A stretch of 64,000 nucleotides of DNA, taken from NCBI GenBank assembly GCA_004352715.1, contig SCFE01000039.1, forward strand, positions 1 to 64,000, given 5' to 3'. Position numbers and translations under genes: made by a program. Source of the stretch: Hofstenia miamia (lineage: Eukaryota; Xenacoelomorpha; Acoela). Below are positions 50,901-59,900 of the stretch, piece by piece. Numbering within the stretch: position 1 is the first letter of the stretch; each line of letters opens with the position of its first letter. The notes beneath the pieces are model-generated. The model was given only the letters and a program-made list of their open reading frames with translations, searched no databases and had not been told where the DNA came from.

Positions 50901-53900
50901 TAGATGATGTCATTACTTAACCGTGTATTGCATTGCCGTAGGCTATATTGTGTATTCTACGTGTTGGTGTACTATATGCTTAGACAAGGTATGTAAGAAT
51001 ATAGTTCAAAAAATTTTTGCAATTTTTTTTCTGTGAAAATGGATGTCAGCCCCCCTTCCGTTTTAAAAATCCTAATCGTGCCTCTGTTCCACATTATATC
51101 TTTGCTTGTTGCTTCTTTGCCTAACTAGGAGAAATCATCTAAAATTTGTGTTATAACTAGGGCGAACAAAATTCAAAATTGAAATAAAGGTCAATTTTGT
51201 TTAAAATAGTTAGAAATTTAATTGTTTCAATGCTTGTGCATACATATTTTCAAAATTTTAAGGTCAAAATAAAGCTTAAATTTTACATTTGGAATTAGGT
51301 AAAAAAAATTGAAATTTTCTTTGAGGTCAAATTTTTTGGAAAAGACAATGTATTTTCATAAAAAAACTCTTTAAAACCATGTAATAAAAAGCTAAACAAC
51401 ATTTTTAATTGCAGACTATCTGAGAAAATTTATGCATTTTGTGCTTAAGTTGTAAACAAAATTTTAAAGTGGAAGAAGTCTCTACTTATAAATCTATAAC
51501 GTCATTTCCAATTCGTTTAGCTTTTAAAAATATAAATTTCTTGGTTACAAAAACATCGGAAAATATCACTGCCCAATTTTTAACTAATTAAATAGAGGTA
51601 AGTTAGAGCAGACATTTAATTACTATTTTAATATTTTGGCAATGTTTATAAAAATGTCATTATTAAGGTTGTCAGTGTTGAGAGAGCAAAAACTGCTCTC
51701 AATGGGCAATAATGCAAAAGTTAGTGCAAGCCACAAATTACTATGAATTGAATTAAACTTGTAAAATGCTTTGAGTTTGAATCAACCTTAATTTAGGATG
51801 CTTTACCGGAAATTGAAAACTATAGATTACTTGACTTAATGAATAATCAGTTCATTAAATCTTATAGAACATGGATTGCTGAAAATAGCATGTGTTCTCC
51901 TGCTGTCATGGAAATGTTCTTCTCAATGTTAAAAAGCATGCTTAAGACAATAAATTAATGGGCAGTTCTGTATTGGCGCTTCTTACTACCTAGTTGATTA
52001 TGTTTAGTATAAAACACACGAATTTTAGAAAAGCTTAAAAATCTTTAGGTCAATTTTTTAAGTAAAAAATGTCAAAATTTTGGGTCAAAATTTCAAAGTT
52101 TTCGGTCAAAAAAATCGCCCTAGTTATAACCAGTTTAATTCAGAATTTATTTTTTATAAAAAATTAACACTCCGGTTTAATAACACAGTAAATTTTTCAG
52201 TATACGATCAGGCTAATCAGAATAGCCAAAACTCTCCCCACCCTACTCGACGCCATATTTTTCCCAGCCTTGATTTATGTTTCTATTAGATTTTGTATCA
52301 GCATTTCATCAATGAGTGGTTTTTAGGACTACTATAAATATTCGTCTATTTTATTTTCATTTATTAAATATTTTATTTATAATTTTTATAATAAATTGGA
52401 CATTTTTTCAAATGTGTAATTGATTGCCTTAAGGTCATTTCAGCCTGATTCTGATGGAAAATTCAAGTACAGTCTTATAATTTTTTTGGCCTTGATTCTA
52501 TTTTAAATTTCTTGTTTCAAATTATAATAATTAAATCGATTAAATAATATTTAACTTCTTTAATTTCGCTTTGTAAAATTCTATAGGAATAGTGTGCAAT
52601 CAGACTTTCAGAAAAATGAAAGGTGATATAATTGGTATTTGTGGAATGTTAGAAAGCCTACTTGGGTTAAATTTGAATACATGTTTGTAATAATTTTCAA
52701 ATGCTGTGGTGAAGATTTGGTGTCTTGAGCATGATTTTAAATAAATGGTAATGTTTATCCTGGTAATTATTTTTTTGATAAGATTTTTCATTTTAGGACA
52801 ATCTACATAGTTGATTTATACGTGAAAGTTACCGCTTTTTGACTTTTTTGGTATTTTTATTGCATTATTAGTATATTTTTTTCCAATATTTTGAAGAGAA
52901 ATTTAAGTTACTGTTTTTTTTTATTTGACAAACTTTTAATTTAAGCAGTTACAATTTCTTTTATTTATATATAGTTGTTTTTGAGAAGAATATTTCGGCA
53001 CATAAAGGAGACTTTACAAAACGGTCTTCTGCCATTCAGATTCACATAAATTTATTTCGGAAATTAGATAATTTATTTCAAGTATTTGAATTATAAACAG
53101 TTCCAAGCCTAAATAGTTTTTTGTTTAACAAATGATACATTTTTTGGCCAAATAAAAAGTTTTTATTGGGCAAAGCTTTTTTTGCTACTTTGCAATACCA
53201 ATGTGTCTAGAATTAATCGTATTAAGATTGCTATTGTAGATTGTAAATACCCTTGGAAGCCTATTTAATAATTTTTGTTTCTTATGCAAGTTGTATAAAA
53301 TGTTTGTTTCTTTTGTAGTCATTACTACAATATTTCCAACAAATTTATTAGTGAATCGGAATTTTTACTCATGTATTTTAGAAATGGCCTGTTTGTGGAG
53401 GTGATTGGAAACTGGGTCGAGCGGATGAACAGGAAACCATCGTCACTGGCCATGCGGATGGCTCTCTCAAATTTTGGGATGCAACCGCTGGTAATGATTT
53501 GTAGTAGAATTTCTTTTGTTACCAAGTCTTCGTAATTTGAAGATTTTCCGCTTCACGTGATTTAAATTATTTGAAGGGCAATTTACATATCAATTTTACA
53601 CTTTTCTGCAGACGAAAAGGTTTCGGCATTTAAAATAATGTCACGCCACTATGTTATCTGACTCAATCTAGTAATGCATATCTTGTTCATGATATAATTT
53701 TAAACTTCCTATAGCTGTGCTAGCGTGCGTTTGTATGACTGTTAAAAAAAGTGCTATTCATTTCATTTCTAAAATGAGGCGGCATTTTATTCTTTGAGCT
53801 ATGCAACTTCTCCTTCGGTGTTTGAAAAGAGGTGTAATTGGTGAAAAACTGCAGTAGATTTTAATTATTGACATTATTTTTTAAAGTTGTTTTGTTTCCG

Positions 53901-56900
53901 AATATTCATGTTGTAAATTTCCATATTTCAATCGAGAGCTTATGTCAATCGTTACTTTTTCATAATATTGTTTGATTTACCATCTTTGTTTGTTTGTCGG
54001 TAGTAATTATTACACATTTGGGGGACTAATTAGGATCCTGTGATTCTGAAATTTTGCTATCAACAAGTTTATTTTTAAATTAGAAACATGAATTTTTTAT
54101 TATATGCCATTATGGTTTATATCTGTTTTTTGATGAAAATGATGGAAGAATGGAGTTTATTCAATCTGAAACGGTGTTTGACGCTTGAATTGGTTAAGTA
54201 CTACAACTGTTGCTAAAAGTGATTTTGTCGAACCTAACCTCGATTTCTTCGGTTTCTTTCTTTCCCCTGTACAACATAAACTTATCATATCTTTCTCCAC
54301 AACTTTGTCGGTCCTATCCATTACTGATCTTTTGTCTAACATGTTAGATGATAGTTCTGTAGTTCTACAAGAATGTGCCACATTTGGTAATTAAGAATTT
54401 TGTAAAAACGGCCCAAGGCATTAGTGTTCTTCAATTGTTTTTGGTATGCACTCTTGGTACTTTCTCAGTTACAAATTTTTTCTTCAGTTGAATGTAGCAC
54501 TTTCTGAATTTATATGTATAACTTTCTCTTTAGTTACTCTACAACATTTATACAAACTAAAGACTAGTCGGTTTTTTGAGAAGTCGCACGACAATAAGGC
54601 TTTACTGGAAGAAGAACCTTTCGCTATTCAGCACATTGACATTGATCCCATTTCACGCCAATTGGTTATCGCTGGAAACTCCTCGCAGATAATTGATTTC
54701 AAGTTCTCCAAACAGGAAACTGAAGCATCTATCGCGGTATAATCTTGTTATATTTTTAAAGGAATATGAATTTCAGGATTTTTTGTAGTAAATACCTTGC
54801 GACTTAAATCCAATCGTAACAGAATTTATCGACTTTGTTCGATATCTTTTAGAGGCGTGACGTGAAATTTAAATTGTAAGCTGTTTGCTTTTGGTAGGTT
54901 AAAATATTATTAAAGATAGAGAATTGTAGAGAATGTTCAATCCTAAACTTTCAAATTTAATAAAATTGTTTTTTAACTACAATTTTACCACGGCCTTTTT
55001 TATAACCACCAGATTTGTGTGGTATCTTTAAGAGAATTACTTTTTTAAAAGAGCATGTTGGCATGGTAATATTTAGTGTTGTTCATGTTTGCTTTCCGGA
55101 TTAATGTACACGTAGAACTGAACACTGCGGTAATTGCTAATTATATTTTGTCACAATAATTTTTTTGCATCTTGTCTGTTTTTACAGCCATCGCCGAATT
55201 CAAAAGCGAACCCCAGGAAATTTATATCCACCATTTTTGTAAAAATCGGGCCAGTTGAAGAGTTTTTATCAATCAATTCTACTGTAATTCAAAGTTTCAC
55301 GAAGAAAATATTAAATATTACTTTTTTGTTTGGTCACGGTCACTTAACACAATTATAAATTATATAAATATATTCTTTTAATTTATTATGCTATTTTATC
55401 TTAGTTAAATTATAATATATTTTACTTTATTATATTATTGTTTTAATATCATATTTTGTAAGATATATGATTGCCCAACTCGCACGAAAACACAGTAAAA
55501 TTACCCAATAGTGCGCTTGTGTGCTCCCATTGAAATATTTAGCTAAAGATGCTGTTGCTACTTTATGTAGTTTTTTAACTCATTGTCCACAATTTTCTTC
55601 ATACTTTTTAAAACTGTTTTTTTGCAATGGAGATCTATGGTTGTCATCACACATGTGTATCAATTTGGAGGAATTGAGTTTTTTTATAAATAGAAGTTGT
55701 CTCTTCCAATGCTACATTTTTGAATTAATTTCTAATTTCCACTTATTAAAATTTATTCACTTTGTGGCAATTGCCGTCTTTACAATTTTAATAAAAAAGC
55801 TGGAACATTAAATGCAGCCGCCGTTATTGTTCTATTGTTATTACCTTGAAAATGTTTGCAAATGTATGTATTGTCTGCAGAAATGATTAAAAGTATTTAT
55901 TAAGTACTTATTATTAATTTTTTATGTCTCAAAATTAAAGCAGCTACAACTATTATTTTTTACATATTTTTTTGAAAAAAATTCATTTCCCTCTGTTCGT
56001 TTTTGATAAGCGCTGGTTTAGAAATTCATTTTCTAAGCACAGCATGTTTGTAATTAAGCCCAGTTCTTTGTGTTGCTGTAACAGTATTAAAGCTTTTTAA
56101 TTTGGGCGAAAGTAGAACAGAGCATTTTTGAAACTCCCACTGTTAGCATGTGTAATTTTCTTGTGATGCGGCTGGTGATAGCTTATTTGATTCAGTTTTC
56201 AAATTCTAGTCACCATACAAAGCTCTTGTCTCCCCGTTTTTTTTTCAAATGCGTTATTTTTTAGACTCACTTAAAGTAGATTAATGCAATAAAGAATAAA
56301 GTAGCGTTTTTCACTTTTATATTAATAAGGAATCACTCACATTTCAAACAAAAACAAAATTTAATCATTGTCGGAATCCAATTTCACGTAGATTTTCAGA
56401 GAGAACTCTCGAATTACATCATTTATTATTTCGCTGCTGTTTCATGCCCTATGAAGAACTAGTTATCAACGTTTTTAGCTTATAAATTTGCCCGTCGATT
56501 TGTGTGAAAATTTCTGTTTGGAGAATGCTCTTTCAACGAAGCTTCTGTAATAATCTCTTTTAAAAGAGTATAAAATCTATCAATAATGAAAATTTCTCGC
56601 GGTTATAGGTATGTTTGATATTAAGTTTCGAGACAAAAGTTCTTTCAATTTCTTGCAGATCAATGATGTGGTTTTGAGGTGTCAAGCTCTTTCCCATTCA
56701 CCATAACAACAACATTATTATCAGTAACATGAAAAGTTGTTTTTAAGCAAAAAGTTCGTTTTGCAATAGAGATTTGAGCAAGTGCTTTATTACGTAAATT
56801 GAAAGACTTGTTAAAACATCTGTTGTCTGGTCATTTAAAGCGGTGTTTCCAATCCTATCTTGACTTTCGCAAAAGACATAACTGCCGTTTCAATGTCTTC

Positions 56901-59900
56901 GCCATTTGTATTTTATCATTTCCAATAACTTCCAACAAGATTTGCCTAGCTTGGCGAATAGCTGCCTTCTCATTAGATCAAAATTTCCTTTCAAAGTAGT
57001 CTCGCAGGCTTCCCTGTCTAATTACCCTGTCAGTTATGCTCAATACAAATTTAGTAATTTCAGAGTGTTTGAAAACGTTGCAAATTGTGATTAAATTTAT
57101 GAGGTGTGGTAATAGAGAAATTGTTGTGATTTTAAAGCAGCTTGCAGCTAGAATTCGAGCTCCGCATTTAACCACTTTAGTGGTAACCGCCGTTAACTCC
57201 TCATATGAACCATTTGTTGTAGTAAATGTAAACCAAGCATTGAACTTTTCAAAGATTAAATCCGTCCAGTCCACACTGTAACAGTGTAAGACGCTTTCCT
57301 GTAAACCTGGATTTCATCTTTCTTCAGCTTTCTGTTGTTAACTCGCCAACACCTATTTGACAATGTTGTTTGGCGCCTATTAAAAGAATTTGTCTTCTAC
57401 AGAGTAAAAGGAAGAATATTTGAGCTATAACAAGCTGCAACTGCTTCTTGATCATTAGGTAGCAAGGGTACTGCAAACTTGTGATCACATTTGCGTAGTA
57501 CGAATTTAGGTCTTGTCCTTATCAGCTAAAATGGAAGTTCACCTCTTAAATTCCAAAATGGTTAATGTACAAGCATTTTTTTTCTAAAACATTTTTCTTG
57601 ACCGATGTGTTCACACGTGAAAATCAAAATAAGTATTTTTTGTGAAAAGGTTTCTATATATATGAAGGGATTAAATATTGGTTTTAGCTTAGTTTACTTA
57701 CCAATAATAACAACATACAACATTAAAATCACAGCAATACTGAAGACTATTCCTTCTTAAGCTGTTCTGCAGTTTTTTGGTCTATTTGAGTTCTTAAGAG
57801 CTGTTCTTATATAAAAATTGATGGAACTAGAGAATTTTGCATTTTTGTAGGATTAGTCCTGTTACCAGCTGCTCACTTGGTGTGAGATTGCAATCAAATT
57901 TGAAATTGTCAAAGTTCATTTATATAGTTTATTCAGCATTTCTATTCATCAGCATCAATCATTCGCAAATGGACTCAATGCTGGGTGATTGGTTGACTGC
58001 TAATAATTCGCTGAATCTTAATTAGACAAGGTGTCCTTTTGCTGATGCAATGAACAAATAACTGCCCACTCGCACTCTACACATCCAACTTCCCAACCGG
58101 AGACAGTAAAAATAATATTCCCTCTTAATTATTCAACTCTCTCTTATTTATTAAATGAACAACCTCTCAAACTCTAATTAATACCTGTCAATTACTATTG
58201 AAAATTTAAAGTTATCACGCGACTTTTGTTTCTTTTTATTTTGAGAGAGGGCACATTTGGCCATCTTTTCATTTCTAATTAAAAGTGAGAAATTGTTGCA
58301 AGAAAGTTAACATGAGTGTCCATTTTTTAGCTTCTATTTCAAAAAACAATTAATGTCATTATTTAAATTGCAGTCTTTTTTTCTCTTGCCTTATTCATAC
58401 TTTATTAATATTTTTTTGTGTAAATTTTGATTTCGATTATTGTACTTTGTATATAATTTATTTATAATTATGTTGGTTTTTCTATATGAATCCAAACTTG
58501 ATGTAAAATAAGAATTGGTGTTGTAGTGAAGAGAAAAGCTAAAAATATTTTTCAGAATTTTAAAAATATATTTCAAGTGTAACTATAAATTATATATTAA
58601 TTCAATTTCACTAATTACTGTTGACATTTGTTGAGTTCACGCAACCTGTGTGTTTATGGGATGGGTGGATAAGTTTGAAGTGGCGCTTTAGTGCTAGGAC
58701 CATGGTCACTGCTTAACACTTTGCCCCCAGTAGCCACTACCAACTGCCGGAGACGATTAACGGTTGATCATGACAAGTTTAGCGATATTTTACAGCCAAT
58801 GCATTTGCATACCTTTAGATAAAACTAGCATCATCTAGTACGCGTATAATAAGGAATCCGGTTGTAACGTCCTGAATTTGCATATAGACCTGTTGTTGTT
58901 TTGAGAAGAGATTTTAGTCATTATTTTGAAATGTAATTGAATATATTCGTTGACGTTATCGGCCAAATAAATACGGAGAAATATTTACGGCTAAGACGAA
59001 TTTTTATAAACACGCCGGTTTATGGCCAAAGATAATCGTTTGACCGCAAAACACTACCTTGGAGCACACACGGTATCTTTTTCGTACTGCTACCACTCAC
59101 TAAGTTATTCTGATTGAATTAAAACATAAATTTGTGCAAATGTTAAAATTGTCACACGATATTTAGTTTCTGTTATATTTTGCTTTTAGTGAATTTTAAT
59201 GAATAAATCATGATGCGCCTCTGAACAGGTATGTCCTACAAAAAATGTCTAATAAAAAAATAATTTCACATTTAAGCTCACAAGAAATAAACTTTACCTT
59301 GGTACAAACGTTCAACAGCATATGTTTATTTTTGTTTTTAAGTTTAAGTTCTTATTTATATTCCCTTTTTTGAATGGAGTTTCCATCTTATATTTGGGTT
59401 TTCAGCTCCACATTAAAGAATTATTAAAACGCGTTTTTTAACTATTTATATAAAATTTATCAGAATAAATTCCGTTTTCGCAAAACTCATTGTTTCTATT
59501 TATTTCTAGACATCGTATTTCAAAATCTATCAGCATTTGCAAAAAAGCAACGTAATATCAGCTGGCAATGCACTTGCACCTTTTTTCTACAATGTTTTCC
59601 AAACTCTTTGTGTGATGCACAAGTATAAACAAAATTCGAAATCGTTTCATTTTTAAGCAATTTAAAACAAGTGATTCATTAACAATAAGTGTGTGTCTCA
59701 CTTACAAAATGATTGTAGACTCCAAATCCTCAACTAACAGTCAATGTCTGAAATCTTTTACAAATGAATAATTTAATTTAATTTACTATACATTGTTGAT
59801 AGTAACCTGGATGTGATTTATGTTTTGCTTTGTTAAAGATTATCAGGGTTTAAAACAACTTTTTTTGCAATGTTTTTTTTTCAAATTTATTTAGAACTTT

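Noticed and set aside
55188-55358. Open frame after TTTTTACAG starting PSPNSKANPRK, as a possible tomosyn exon between exons 12 and 13
   Set aside because: Exon 12 joins exon 13 directly in phase 0 and the joined protein aligns with the family; this piece has no counterpart and no good donor in frame.
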